Source: AV40 sp038230255 (GTDB taxonomy: Bacteria; Verrucomicrobiota; Verrucomicrobiia; Chthoniobacterales; UBA10450). From it: 64,000 nt of DNA. Within the stretch, counting starts at the first letter, position 1; each line of letters starts with the position of its first letter. The translations under genes were made by a program, and so were the position numbers. This document shows positions 32,824 to 42,345 of this stretch, one piece after another. Location: the NCBI GenBank assembly GCA_038230255.1, contig JBBRNP010000008.1:1-64000 (forward strand), in the 5' to 3' direction. The notes under the pieces were generated by a model that ran no database searches, was not told where the DNA came from, and was given only the letters and a program-made list of their open reading frames with translations.

Positions 32824-34125
32824 TTAGCGCCGAGTCTTAGCAAACTGTTGCTGCTCAGTCGAATCGGCGAGCGCGACGGTGGAGCATTCATCGCCCGAGA
32901 TTGCCCGGGCTACCGCGTCGAAATAGCCGGTTCCGACTTCGTGCTGATGCTTGGTCGCGGTGTAACCGTCGGCCTCGGCGGCGAACTCCGCTTCCTGCAG
33001 TTCTGAATAGGCGCTCATGCCGCTTTGCGCATAGCCGTGGGCCAGCTGGAACATTGAATAATTAAGCGAATGAAATCCAGCCAGGGTGACGAATTGAAAT
33101 TTGTAGCCCATGGCGGCGAGTTCACGCTGGAATTTCGCGATCGTCGCGCTATCCAACTTTTTCTTCCAGTTGAACGAAGGCGAACAATTGTAAGCCAGTA
33201 ATTTTTGCGGAAATTTCTCGCGCATCGCCTCTGAAAAACGCCGCGCCTCCTTTAAGTCCGGCGTGCTCGTTTCACACCAAACCAGATCGGCATACGGCGC
33301 ATAACTGCGCGCTCGCGAGATCGCCTGATCCAAACCTGATCGCACCGAGAAAAACCCTTCCGGTGTGCGGTCCCCGGACAAAAATTCGCGGTCGCGTTCA
33401 TCGACGTCACTGGTCAAAAGCTTCGCGCCATTGGCATCGGTGCGAGCGATAATGACGGTTGGAACATTCGAAACGTCGGCTGCGAGACGCGCCGCCACCA
33501 GATTTCGAACGGCGTGACAGGTCGGAACCAAAACCTTGCCGCCCATGTGTCCGCATTTTTTTTCGCTCGCCAATTGATCTTCCAGATGGACGCCGGCCGC
33601 ACCTGCTTCAATCATCGCTTTGATCAGTTCGAAGACATTGAGCGGCCCGCCAAAGCCGGCTTCAGCATCGGCCACGATCGGCACCAGCCAGTCGATCTCG
33701 TTTTTCCCATCGGAGTGATCGATTTGATCGGCACGGAGCAACGCGTTGTTAATCCGTCGAATCACCGCCGGAACGCTGTTGGCCGGATATAAACTTTGGT
33801 CAGGATACATTTGACCGGCGAGATTCGCGTCCGCGGCAACTTGCCAGCCGCTGAGATAAATCGCCTTCAAGCCGGCCCGCACTTGCTGAACGGCCTGATT
33901 GCCCGTCAACGCGCCGAGCGCGGGAACAAACTCTTCGCTATGCAGCACGTCCCACAACTTCTCCGCGCCACGCTGCGCCAGCGTGTGCTCAATTTGAATC
34001 CTCCCGCGCAATCGTTCGACATCCTCGCGCGAATAAGGACGCTCGATTCCATCGAAGCGACCATTGGTGGGTTGCTTTCGGGCTCGATTTTTCCCGGACT
34101 TAGCTCCGTTCTTTTGCGTTTTCAT
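32824..34125 (-). CDS. aceA: Isocitrate lyase
   Basis: 433 residues of the PEP mutase/isocitrate lyase superfamily: ADAEAGFGGPLNVFELIKAM, catalytic Cys block SEKKCGHMGGKVLVPT, and AYNCSPSFNWKKKLD. It splits isocitrate to succinate and glyoxylate, the first step of the glyoxylate shunt. The gene starts 3 bp after malate synthase, so the shunt genes are cotranscribed as aceB-aceA. No AceK or IclR regulator is next to them. Confidence 0.96.
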   Translation of the reverse strand: MKTQKNGAKSGKNRARKQPTNGRFDGIERPYSREDVERLRGRIQIEHTLAQRGAEKLWDVLHSEEFVPALGALTGNQAVQQVRAGLKAIYLSGWQVAADANLAGQMYPDQSLYPANSVPAVIRRINNALLRADQIDHSDGKNEIDWLVPIVADAEAGFGGPLNVFELIKAMIEAGAAGVHLEDQLASEKKCGHMGGKVLVPTCHAVRNLVAARLAADVSNVPTVIIARTDANGAKLLTSDVDERDREFLSGDRTPEGFFSVRSGLDQAISRARSYAPYADLVWCETSTPDLKEARRFSEAMREKFPQKLLAYNCSPSFNWKKKLDSATIAKFQRELAAMGYKFQFVTLAGFHSLNYSMFQLAHGYAQSGMSAYSELQEAEFAAEADGYTATKHQHEVGTGYFDAVARAISGDECSTVALADSTEQQQFAKTRR

Positions 34126-34128
34126 TTT

Positions 34129-35727
34129 TCAATCAAGAAACTCGTACGCAGGCAGCGTAAGGAATTCGGCGAACTGGTCGTCGGTCGTGATCTTTGCAAA
34201 CAAATCGTGCGCGAGCGCGAATTTGCGCTTGTCGTAAGCCGCTGGGCCCACTTGAGCTTTGATTTTGCCGAGCTCTTCCTCAAGCACTTGTCCAAAGAGC
34301 TCCTTGGTTACTTTTCGGCCATCGTTCAATTTCCCCTGCGGATGCCGGATCCATTGCCAAACCTGCCCGCGGGAAATTTCAGCCGTGGCCGCGTCTTCCA
34401 TTAGATTAAACAGCGGCACCGCCCCGTGCCCGCGCAGCCACGCTTCCAAATATTGGACGCCAACTGAAACGTTCTGTCGCAATCCTTGTTCGGTGATCGG
34501 TTCGCACGGACCGAAGTCGAGCAAATCTTTCGCGGCCACATTTACGTCCTCGCGCTTTTTGTCGATCTGATTGGGCGTTTTTATGATCGCGTTGAAGGCG
34601 TCGGTGGCGAGCTGGACCATTCCCGGATGCGCAACCCAGGTTCCGTCGTGTCCATCGCCAGCCTCGCGTTCCTTGTCCGCGCGAACTTTGGCGAACGCTT
34701 CCTCGTTTGCCTTCGGATCGTTTTTCACCGGGATCTGCGCCGCCATGCCACCCATCGCGAAAGTATTGCGACGATGACAAGTCTTGATGCAGAGCAGCGA
34801 ATACGAATGCATGAAATGCGTCGTCATGGTCACTAGTACGCGATCGGCCAGAATGAAATCTTTTTTGGCGCGGAATTTTTTGATGCAGGAGAAGATGTAA
34901 TCCCAGCGCCCGCAGTTGAGCCCGGCGGAATGATCCCGCAACTCGTGAAGGATTTCGTCCATCTCGAACGCCGCCGGAATTGTCTCGATCAATACCGTCG
35001 CGCGAATCGTCCCGCGCGGAATTCCGAGTTCGTCCTGTGCCAGATTGAACACGTCGTTCCAGATCCGCGCTTCCTGGTGGCTCTCCATTTTCGGCAGATA
35101 AAAATATGGACCACTGCCGCGTTTGATCAGCTCGCGCGCGTTATGAAAGAAATACAAGCCGAAATCGAAAAGCGCGCCCGAGATCGGTTTGCCATCGACC
35201 AGCAGGTGTTTCTCATCGAGATGCCAGCCACGCGGCCGGACGAGCAACACCGCGGTCTGCTCGTTCAATTTGTAATCTTTTCCTTCCGGACTCCGAAATG
35301 CGATCGACCGCCTGACCGCGTCGCGCAAGTTGATCTGCCCCTCGACCATGTTCTGCCACGTCGGCGAGTTTGCGTCCTCGAAGTCGGCCATGAACATCTT
35401 CGCGCCCGAGTTGAGCGCGTTGATCACCATTTTGCGATCGGTCGGACCCGTGATCTCGACTCGGCGGTCGCGCAAATCCTTTGGAATCGGCGCGCAGGTC
35501 CAGTTTTCGTCGCGAATCTTCTTCGTCTGCGGCAAGAAATCCGGCAGCTCGCCAGCATCGAAGCGTAATTGTCGATCTTGTCGCGCGCGTAGCGCTTCGC
35601 TCCGTCGTGCGCCAAACTCGCGCTGCAACTTCGCCACGAACGCCAATGCGTCGGGCGTAAGAATTTCAGCGAATGAAAGTGTTATTTCGGCCGTGATCTG
35701 CAATCCGGCCGGCAGGGTCGATTGCAT
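34129..35727 (-). CDS. aceB: Malate synthase A
   Basis: 532 residues, the usual size of the A isoform. Signatures seen: FMADFEDANSPTWQNMVEGQ, RPRGWHLDEKH, and IETIPAAFEMDEILHELRDH with GLNCGRWDYIFS. It condenses glyoxylate with acetyl-CoA to malate. The gene precedes aceA by 3 bp; together with SatP at 51.5 kb this implies growth on acetate or C2 units. Confidence 0.96.
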   Translation of the reverse strand: MQSTLPAGLQITAEITLSFAEILTPDALAFVAKLQREFGARRSEALRARQDRQLRFDAGELPDFLPQTKKIRDENWTCAPIPKDLRDRRVEITGPTDRKMVINALNSGAKMFMADFEDANSPTWQNMVEGQINLRDAVRRSIAFRSPEGKDYKLNEQTAVLLVRPRGWHLDEKHLLVDGKPISGALFDFGLYFFHNARELIKRGSGPYFYLPKMESHQEARIWNDVFNLAQDELGIPRGTIRATVLIETIPAAFEMDEILHELRDHSAGLNCGRWDYIFSCIKKFRAKKDFILADRVLVTMTTHFMHSYSLLCIKTCHRRNTFAMGGMAAQIPVKNDPKANEEAFAKVRADKEREAGDGHDGTWVAHPGMVQLATDAFNAIIKTPNQIDKKREDVNVAAKDLLDFGPCEPITEQGLRQNVSVGVQYLEAWLRGHGAVPLFNLMEDAATAEISRGQVWQWIRHPQGKLNDGRKVTKELFGQVLEEELGKIKAQVGPAAYDKRKFALAHDLFAKITTDDQFAEFLTLPAYEFLD

Positions 35728-35775
35728 CCTCTTTAGTTCGCGTCTCGCAAACCCTTCGGCTGCACGTGGAAACGT

Positions 35776-36027
35776 TTAATGCTTTGGCAGGAGATGACGC
35801 TTCAAGAAAGCCTTGCCTGAACCAGACTTCAGGTACTGCTCAAACGCGATTGCCGTCTTGTCATCTGCGAAGGCGAAGTAAGCGGCGAGCTTCCACGGAA
35901 TGAACTTCGCAGTGTGTGTTGAGCGGCCGTCGTTGTGATCCTTGACGCGCTTCTTTAAATCGCGCGTTAAGCCGATGTAATGTTGGTTTGGATGCCTAAT
36001 TGAAACGAGGAGATACACGTAGCACAT
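35776..36027 (-). CDS. Small GIY-YIG nuclease-fold protein
   Basis: An 83-residue stand-alone GIY-YIG domain: MCYVYLLVSI with HYIGLTRDLKKRVKDHN (the YVY...YIG core and the catalytic Arg), ending with the usual FEQYLKSGSGKAFLKRH. UvrC-like single-domain proteins of this length are common in Bacteroidetes and Verrucomicrobia but their job is unknown. It lies 115 bp past the 3' end of tRNA-Gly on the same strand, with a hairpin in between. Confidence 0.8.
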   Translation of the reverse strand: MCYVYLLVSIRHPNQHYIGLTRDLKKRVKDHNDGRSTHTAKFIPWKLAAYFAFADDKTAIAFEQYLKSGSGKAFLKRHLLPKH

Positions 36028-36104
36028 ATTGCCAACCAGCGGGCTTGCCAGCCGTAGCTTTAATCGAGGGGCGGTCCGCCTTCGCCAAGGCTCCGGCGCA
36101 CTCG

Positions 36105-36141
36105 CTCCAGCCCTTCGCTTTCGCAGAACTCAAGCGAAGGC

Positions 36142-36146
<5 letters not shown>
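36105..36146. repeat. Long hairpin-forming inverted repeat abutting the tRNA-Gly 3' end
   Basis: CTCCAGCCCTTCGCTT and AAGCGAAGGCTGGAG pair over 15 bp with one bulge around an 11-base loop. The right arm includes the CCA end and last acceptor bases of tRNA-Gly. It could be a processing or termination structure, or a repeat unit that targets the tRNA end. Confidence 0.6.
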
Positions 36147-36216
<70 letters not shown>

Positions 36217-36277
36217 GTCTTTAAGGGACAGAAATAATGGCGCAGCGGGCTCATTCCGCAACCGTAAATTCGACGGA

Positions 36278-37774
36278 GTGGCGGAGCGCCAGAGTAATGC
36301 AAGATTCTCTGTCATTACGTCAACGCTCCAACATTCGATTTCTCCTTCACGCGACGAGTTCCGCGAGCTTGCCAAGCACGGCAATCTCATCCCGTTGATT
36401 GTCGATCTGGTCGGAGACGTGGAAACACCGGTCTCAGCCTTTGCCAAGATCGACAATGGCGACCCGTGCTTTCTTTTTGAATCGGCGGAGCGGAACGAAG
36501 AGTCGGGACGCTTTTCGTTCATTGGCTTCGATCCACTCGTGCTTTTTAACAGCGCCGACTGGGAAGGCGATCCGTTGACGAAGCTCGAGCAAGTCTTGTC
36601 GCGCTTTCAATTTGTTCCGCCGCCCAACGTTCCACATCTTCTTGGCGGCGCCGTTGGTTACATCGGCTACGACGTGGTTCGCTTCTTCGAACCGACCGTA
36701 CCGGTTCATCCGCGCGACGATCTCAAGATTCCCGAGATGATGTTCATGATTCCGCGAATGCTGCTCGTGTTCGATCATCGGTTCCGGAAACTTCGGCTCA
36801 TCTGCAACGCGTATGTCGACGACCAGATTTTTGCGGACCAAGCCTACGAACGCGCGGAAGCAGATCTGAAAAAGACGTTGGCGAAGCTGAGCGAACCGCG
36901 CGTGTTGGAGCCGATCGATGCCAAAGCTGCCGGGAATCTTCCGTCTCCGGCCAGCAACACAGCTCGTTCTGAATTTGAATCGATGGTCACGAAAGCGAAA
37001 GAGCTGATCGCGGCCGGCGACATTTTCCAGGTGGTGTTGTCACAGCGGTTCGAAACGGACTTTGCCGAAGATCCGCTCGATCTTTATCGTGCGCTGCGCT
37101 TCGGGAATCCCTCGCCGTACATGTTTTGTTTGCGCTTCGATCGCAATTTCGCCGTCCTCGGTAGTTCGCCGGAAGTTCACTTGCGAGTACGCGAACGGAC
37201 CGCCGAATTGCGTCCAATTGCGGGAACCTATCCGCGCGGTAAAGATTTAGCCGAGGACGAGCAACTGGCGGCCAAGTTGATTGTCGATCCAAAAGAGCGC
37301 GCTGAGCACGTGATGCTGATCGATCTCGGTCGCAACGACCTCGGTCGCGTGGCCGAGTTCGGCAGCGTCCAGGTGACGGAGCAAATGGTGATCGAACGTT
37401 ACAGTCACGTCATGCACATTGTCTCGCACATCGTCGCGCGTCTGCGCGAGGACAAGAACTCCTTCGACGCGATTCGCGCGACGTTTCCCGCCGGCACGGT
37501 TTCCGGTGCGCCGAAAATTCGCGCCATGCAAATCATTGCCGATTTGGAAAAAGCGCGCCGCGGATTTTACGCCGGCATTGTCGGCTATTTCGGGTTCGAC
37601 GGATCGCACGACAGTTGCATCGCAATCCGGTCGATCATTTTAAAAGATGGAAAAGCGTATTTGCAGACGGGCGCAGGCATCGTAGCCGATTCCGATCCCA
37701 CCCGCGAATTTGACGAGTGTATGAACAAGGCGAAAGCGATGCTGGCCGCTATCTCGCGCGCAGCGAAGAAATGA
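36278..37774 (+). CDS. trpE: Anthranilate synthase component I
   Basis: 498 residues from a GTG at 36278; homologues usually begin near SPSRDEFRELAKHGNLIP, so a few extra residues may be untranslated. C-terminal chorismate-binding domain: FQVVLSQRFETDF, RPIAGTYPRGK, IDLGRNDLGRVA, and PAGTVSGAPKIRAMQII. It makes anthranilate from chorismate with glutamine-derived ammonia from TrpG, whose gene overlaps the trpE stop by 4 bp. The N-terminal tryptophan-feedback region is present. No leader peptide with Trp codons is apparent upstream. Confidence 0.94.
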   Translation: MAERQSNARFSVITSTLQHSISPSRDEFRELAKHGNLIPLIVDLVGDVETPVSAFAKIDNGDPCFLFESAERNEESGRFSFIGFDPLVLFNSADWEGDPLTKLEQVLSRFQFVPPPNVPHLLGGAVGYIGYDVVRFFEPTVPVHPRDDLKIPEMMFMIPRMLLVFDHRFRKLRLICNAYVDDQIFADQAYERAEADLKKTLAKLSEPRVLEPIDAKAAGNLPSPASNTARSEFESMVTKAKELIAAGDIFQVVLSQRFETDFAEDPLDLYRALRFGNPSPYMFCLRFDRNFAVLGSSPEVHLRVRERTAELRPIAGTYPRGKDLAEDEQLAAKLIVDPKERAEHVMLIDLGRNDLGRVAEFGSVQVTEQMVIERYSHVMHIVSHIVARLREDKNSFDAIRATFPAGTVSGAPKIRAMQIIADLEKARRGFYAGIVGYFGFDGSHDSCIAIRSIILKDGKAYLQTGAGIVADSDPTREFDECMNKAKAMLAAISRAAKK

Positions 37775-38337
37775 AACTTCTCGTCATCGATAATTACGAT
37801 TCGTTCACCTACAACCTCGTCCAGCTTTTTGGCGAGATGGATGTCGATCTTGTGGTGAAGCGAAACGACGAAATCTCGATCGACGAGATCAAAAAACTCG
37901 AACCCGATCGGATCTGCATTTCACCCGGACCGGGACGGCCTGAAAATGCCGGCATCAGCTCGGAGTTAATCCGTGAATTAGGACCGCGCGTTCCGACTCT
38001 CGGCGTTTGCCTTGGTCATCAATGCCTGGCGCAGGTTTTCGGCGGCGAAGTTGTCCGCGCCGAAAAATTGATGCACGGCAAAACTTCACAGATTCATCAT
38101 CACCATCGCGGCGTTTTCAAAGATTTGGCCGAGCCACTCGAAGCGACGCGCTATCATTCACTCATTGTCCGCCGCGAATCGCTGCCCGACTCGCTCGAGA
38201 TCACCGCCGAAACCGACGATGGCGAGATCATGGGACTGCAACATCGAGAATTCCCGATCCACGGCGTCCAATTTCATCCCGAATCGATCCTGACGACCGA
38301 AGGACGCAAGCTGCTCGCGAATTTTCTGCGCGTTTAG
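37771..38337 (+). CDS. trpG: Anthranilate synthase component II (glutamine amidotransferase)
   Basis: 188 residues starting at the ATG inside the trpE stop overlap. Class I glutamine amidotransferase with oxyanion loop SPGPGRPENAG, nucleophile GVCLGHQ (Cys at 80) and the His/Glu pair in VQFHPESILT. It supplies ammonia to TrpE. The rest of the trp operon is not here. Its stop overlaps that of the convergent aroF gene by 4 bp. Confidence 0.94.
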   Translation: MKLLVIDNYDSFTYNLVQLFGEMDVDLVVKRNDEISIDEIKKLEPDRICISPGPGRPENAGISSELIRELGPRVPTLGVCLGHQCLAQVFGGEVVRAEKLMHGKTSQIHHHHRGVFKDLAEPLEATRYHSLIVRRESLPDSLEITAETDDGEIMGLQHREFPIHGVQFHPESILTTEGRKLLANFLRV

Positions 38338-39353
38338 GCACCGTTGCGCGAGATCACGTCGTGGATCTGGCGGACTTCGCGCACCATCTGTTCGTATTCT
38401 TCGAACCTGAGCGATTGCGCGCCATCGGAAAGCGCTTCTTCCGGTCGCCCGTGCACTTCGATCATCAAACCATCCGCCCCGACTGCAATTCCGGCCCGCG
38501 CCAGCGGCGTGACCATATAGCTGCGACCGGTTCCGTGCGCCGCATCAACAATCACCGGTAAATGCGAAATTTTCCTCACCGCCGGAACGGCAGCGAGATC
38601 CAAGGTGTTCCGCGTGTGCTGAGCGAACGTTCGGACGCCGCGCTCGCATAACACGATATTGTAGTTTCCCTCCGCCATCACGTATTCGGCCGCGAGCAAC
38701 CATTCCTCCAATGTCGCCGCCATGCCGCGCTTCAATAGCACCGGCAACTTCGAACGGCCGACGCGCCGAAGGAGCGTGAAATTCTGCATGTTTCGCGCTC
38801 CGATCTGAATCATGTCGGCATATTTCTCGACCAGATCGACATTTCCTTCGTCAAGCGCTTCGCTCACGATCTTCAGACCGAATTCCTTCCGGATATCGGC
38901 AAGAATTTTCAATCCCGCTTCACCGAGTCCGGAAAAAGCGTAGGGCGAAGTGCGCGGTTTAAATGCACCACCGCGGAAGAATTTCGCGCCGCTGCGCTGA
39001 ACCACATCCGCGATCGCGAACGCTTGCTTGCTATTTTCAATGGAACACGGCCCGGCAATGATCGCCATCGAACCGTCACCAATTTTCGCGCCGTCCCCAA
39101 GATCGACAATCGTGCGGTCAGGCCGGAGATCGAGCGTGATCAGCTTATACGGTTTGGTGACGCGGATTGCCTCCGCCACGCCCGGAAGATTTTCAAAATG
39201 CGAAAGATCGACCGCGCCTTGGTTACCAGTGATCCCGATCGCGGTCCGGTTCGCGCCCGGCATCGCGTGTGCGCGGAACCCGAGCGATTCGACAACGCGA
39301 ATCACGTTGTCGATCTCGCCCTTTCCGGCGCTGGCGTTCATTACGATGAGCAT
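38334..39353 (-). CDS. aroF: 3-deoxy-7-phosphoheptulonate synthase (DAHP synthase)
   Basis: 339 residues, the two-part form with an N-terminal ferredoxin-like/ACT-type domain (MLIVMNASAGKGEIDNVIRV) and a TIM-barrel synthase: AIIAGPCSIENSKQAF, RGGAFKPRTSPYAFSG, VLCERGVRTF and PVIVDAAHGTGRS. It joins PEP and erythrose 4-phosphate, the first step to chorismate. Facing trpEG, so aromatic amino acid genes are clustered. The N-terminal domain usually serves feedback regulation. Confidence 0.93.
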   Translation of the reverse strand: MLIVMNASAGKGEIDNVIRVVESLGFRAHAMPGANRTAIGITGNQGAVDLSHFENLPGVAEAIRVTKPYKLITLDLRPDRTIVDLGDGAKIGDGSMAIIAGPCSIENSKQAFAIADVVQRSGAKFFRGGAFKPRTSPYAFSGLGEAGLKILADIRKEFGLKIVSEALDEGNVDLVEKYADMIQIGARNMQNFTLLRRVGRSKLPVLLKRGMAATLEEWLLAAEYVMAEGNYNIVLCERGVRTFAQHTRNTLDLAAVPAVRKISHLPVIVDAAHGTGRSYMVTPLARAGIAVGADGLMIEVHGRPEEALSDGAQSLRFEEYEQMVREVRQIHDVISRNGA

Positions 39354-39400
39354 GGCGTGAAAGGCGTTTACTTACCGAGAATTATACCCTTCGGTCAAAT

Positions 39401-40354
39401 TTAACCCGCAGCTTTCGCTTTTGCCTCGATCAAAATCGGTGGGAGCGCCCGCTCGATTTCGGCCCGATGTTCCTCGTATTGTGGCGGTAATTTCAAGTTT
39501 GCGCCCAAGTGTTCGACCGGTTCGTCCGCGGTAAATCCGGGACCTTCGGTGGCAATCTCAAACAAAATCCCTCCGGGCTCGCGAAAGTAGATCGAATGAA
39601 AATAAAAACGGTCGATCACCGGCGTGACGTGGAGCCCGACCTCGACCAGCTGTTCGCGCCAGCGCAATTGTTCCTGGTCGTTTGCGCAGCGAAACGCAAT
39701 GTGATGGACGGTGCCGGCGGAATTAACTCCGAATTGTTCGTCGCTTCGCTCGACTAAATCAATTTGTCCGCTGGTCGATTTTTCGTTTAACGAGAATCGG
39801 CGGCGCGATTCTTCTTCTTTGATCAATTCGAAGCCGAGCGTTTTCAGCACCTCCTCAGTGGGCGGCGCCTGCTGCACTTCAAGCGTCGGCGCGTGAAACC
39901 CGTGAATTGCGAACTTCTTCGGCACCTCGCTTTTGTACTCAAGATCGACATCGTCCAATTGGCCCGACTCGATCAGTTCGAGCATCAAACCGTCAGGATC
40001 GGTTAGGCGAAGAGCCGCCGCGTCAAACCGGGATGGAATTTCTTCACAGAAAATGCGATTCTCGGCGAAGCGCGATTTCCAGTATTCGATCGAATTCGCT
40101 GGAATCGCGAAGCTGGTCGCAATCACCTGCCCGGTTCCGCGCGTTCCGCGACGCGCACCCGGCCAGGCAAAAAAGGTGATGGCTGTTCCCGGCCGGCCGG
40201 TTCGATCGCCAAAGTAAAAGTGATAAGTCGATGGATCGTCGAAATTCACGCTCCGCTTGGCAAAGCGCAGGCCGAGGATCTGAGTGTAAAAATCGACGTT
40301 ACACTGAGGATCGCTCGCGATGGCAGTGATATGATGAATCCCGCGAAGTTTCAT
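39401..40354 (-). CDS. VOC-family ring-cleaving dioxygenase (MhqO-like)
   Basis: About 317 residues from MKLRGIHHITAIASDPQ at 40354; the frame runs 7 codons further to 40375. Two vicinal-oxygen-chelate modules: GIHHITAIASDPQCNVDFYT with its metal-binding His, VHHIAFRCANDQEQLRWREQ in the second, and RFYFHSIYFREPGGILFEIA near the end. The family cleaves hydroquinone-type rings or catechols and is often induced by quinones. Divergent from prmA with 44 bp between starts. Confidence 0.83.
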   Translation of the reverse strand: MKLRGIHHITAIASDPQCNVDFYTQILGLRFAKRSVNFDDPSTYHFYFGDRTGRPGTAITFFAWPGARRGTRGTGQVIATSFAIPANSIEYWKSRFAENRIFCEEIPSRFDAAALRLTDPDGLMLELIESGQLDDVDLEYKSEVPKKFAIHGFHAPTLEVQQAPPTEEVLKTLGFELIKEEESRRRFSLNEKSTSGQIDLVERSDEQFGVNSAGTVHHIAFRCANDQEQLRWREQLVEVGLHVTPVIDRFYFHSIYFREPGGILFEIATEGPGFTADEPVEHLGANLKLPPQYEEHRAEIERALPPILIEAKAKAAG

Positions 40355-40398
40355 TGACGAAGAAGAGGCTAACAAGTTTCCCAGGACTTATTCAACGC

Positions 40399-41163
40399 AT
40401 GTATTTGTGGCGACGACGGGCGAGTCAGCAGTGGTGGAGCGACAACGAGAAGAAATTGCGCGTCGCCGCAGGCGACCAGTTGGCGATAATCGACAAAGCC
40501 GGCCGCAAACGATTGCAACTCGAGGTCGGGGCGCCCTCCCGTGCCGAGATGCAAACTCTCGTGAAAGAATTCGGCGGACGGGTTCTAAAACTTCCGCGTG
40601 ACTGGCTAAGAAGCTTCGCGGGTCAGCAGAAAACCAAGCCGATCGAAATCCGAGGCCAAAAGTTAGTCATTCCAACTGGCCCCGCGTTCGGCACCGGTGA
40701 ACACGCGACGACTGCCATGTCGCTACGAATGATCGAGAAACTGACCCGGAAGTGGCAGCCTGGTTGGTCGATTGTCGATCTTGGAACGGGCAGCGGAATT
40801 CTCGCGCTGGGCGCAAACCGCCTTGGAGCAACCCATGTGATTGGAATCGACAACGACCCAACGGCCATCGCGACCGCAAGGGAAAACGCGAGACTGAACA
40901 AGATCAAGGGCGTTGAATTTCGCGTCGGCGATGTGCGTCGTTGGAAATCTTCGAAACGAGTCGACATCGTCACAGCGAATCTATTCAGCGAGCTCCTGAT
41001 CAAGATTTTGCCCAAACTCACAGTCGCACGCTGGGCGATTCTTTCCGGAATTTTGCGGAACCAGGAGCATGATGTAACTCGCGCTCTCAGACGGCATAAG
41101 ATCGCCATCGTTCAGGTACGCCGACGCGGAAAGTGGGTTGCGATTCTGACGGCGCTCAGGTAG
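40399..41163 (+). CDS. prmA: Ribosomal protein L11 methyltransferase family protein
   Basis: About 254 residues from the ATG at 40399 (MYLWRRRASQQWW); the frame also opens 15 codons earlier. SAM-binding signature IVDLGTGSGILALGANRLGA preceded by GPAFGTGEHATTAMSLRMIE, the PrmA hallmark, then IDNDPTAIATARENARLN and the VTANLFSELL post-motif. PrmA trimethylates ribosomal protein L11. The N-terminal L11-recognition domain is shorter than in E. coli PrmA (293 residues). Confidence 0.85.
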   Translation: MYLWRRRASQQWWSDNEKKLRVAAGDQLAIIDKAGRKRLQLEVGAPSRAEMQTLVKEFGGRVLKLPRDWLRSFAGQQKTKPIEIRGQKLVIPTGPAFGTGEHATTAMSLRMIEKLTRKWQPGWSIVDLGTGSGILALGANRLGATHVIGIDNDPTAIATARENARLNKIKGVEFRVGDVRRWKSSKRVDIVTANLFSELLIKILPKLTVARWAILSGILRNQEHDVTRALRRHKIAIVQVRRRGKWVAILTALR

Positions 41164-41201
41164 GTTCGCCGACCCTTAGCGGCTACGGTTTTCTGCATAA
41201 A

Positions 41202-41222
41202 CGCGGTTTATCATAAGCCGCG
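41202..41222. promoter_or_regulatory. Palindrome upstream of the double ndk gene
   Basis: CGCGGTTTAT and ATAAGCCGCG are inverted around one base with a single mismatch, 9 bp before the start codon. It may be an operator or a small leader hairpin over the ribosome-binding region. Confidence 0.35.
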
Positions 41223-41231
41223 GACAAACCC

Positions 41232-42308
41232 ATGCAGACCGAGGAACTTTCCTACGCCGTTATTACGCCGTATTCGATGTGCAAATCGCGCACCGGCGGA
41301 GTCATTGCCCGGCTGATTTCCCGCACCGGTCTCGATTTGGTCGCGGCGCGCATGTTCGCGCCGAGCGAGGAACTGGCTCGCCGCTACGCCGAGACGATTG
41401 TGAGCGAAACGGAACCCGCTCATCGCGCGACGCAGGAGTTAATTCATCAGTACGTCTTGAAAAATTTCGGCGTGAAAAAAAATCGTCAGCAATCGCGCGT
41501 CTTATTTCTCGTTTTTCGCGGGCCAGACGCAGCCGAAAGAATGCGCGCGACCGTCGGTCACATTACGCACGAGGAAACCAGCGGGGAAACCATTCGCGAC
41601 ACGTTCGGCGATTACGTGACCGATGATTCGGGCAAAGTCGTTTACTTCGAGCCAGCAGTCGTCGCCGCGTTCGATCCCAAGGCGATCGAGCGCGATTTAA
41701 AACTTTGGTCGGAATTCTCAGACCGCGACGGCGGCGTGCTTGATCAAGCGCTGCAGTTTCCGAAGGACGCGAAGATCGAAAAGACGCTGGTTCTGATTAA
41801 GCCGGACAATTTTAAGTTTCCAAACGTGCGCCCCGGCGGCGTAATCGAAGTTTTTTCACGGACCGGTCTCTACATCGTTGGTTTCAAAGTGCACCGGATG
41901 AGCGTGGCGGAGGCCGAACAGTTTTATGGCCCGGTGCTGCCGGTGTTGCAGGAAAAACTGGGACACAACAAAGGGCGCGACGCTTGGGAAGACATCGTCG
42001 AATTCATGGCCGGGGCGCGGCCGAGCGATACGCTTCCGGAAAAACGCGATGCGCCGGGGTCGGAAAAATGTATCGCGCTCGTTTACCAGGGTGAGGATGC
42101 CGTCCGGAAGATTCGCGAAGTGCTCGGCCCAACCGATCCAGCCAAGGCACCGCCGGGGTCGATCCGAAAAGAATTCGGCCAGACAATCATGATTAACGCC
42201 GCGCACGCGTCCGATTCGGTTGAAAACGCGAAGCGGGAGATGGGGATCGTGCGTGTGGAAGAGAATAATTTTAAAGCTTTGATTGAAAACTTTTATGCCC
42301 GCCAATAA
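41232..42308 (+). CDS. ndk: Two-domain nucleoside diphosphate kinase, N-terminal domain degenerate
   Basis: 358 residues holding two NDK-like domains. The C-terminal domain (about 180-358) is complete: TLVLIKPDNF, GLYIVGFKVHRM, and NAAHASDSVENAKREM with the phospho-accepting His at about 325. The N-terminal domain keeps the fold (YAVITPYSMCKSRTGGVIARLI, FRGPDAAERMRATVG) but KPD has become TPY and the NxxHxSDS loop is replaced by YFEPAVVAAFDPKAI, so it cannot be active. The active half equilibrates nucleoside triphosphates. The dead half may serve oligomerisation or regulation. Normal NDK is about 140 residues. Confidence 0.88.
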   Translation: MQTEELSYAVITPYSMCKSRTGGVIARLISRTGLDLVAARMFAPSEELARRYAETIVSETEPAHRATQELIHQYVLKNFGVKKNRQQSRVLFLVFRGPDAAERMRATVGHITHEETSGETIRDTFGDYVTDDSGKVVYFEPAVVAAFDPKAIERDLKLWSEFSDRDGGVLDQALQFPKDAKIEKTLVLIKPDNFKFPNVRPGGVIEVFSRTGLYIVGFKVHRMSVAEAEQFYGPVLPVLQEKLGHNKGRDAWEDIVEFMAGARPSDTLPEKRDAPGSEKCIALVYQGEDAVRKIREVLGPTDPAKAPPGSIRKEFGQTIMINAAHASDSVENAKREMGIVRVEENNFKALIENFYARQ

Positions 42309-42345
42309 TGTGACCGCTCCCTTAATTAGAACGAACAAGACCGAC

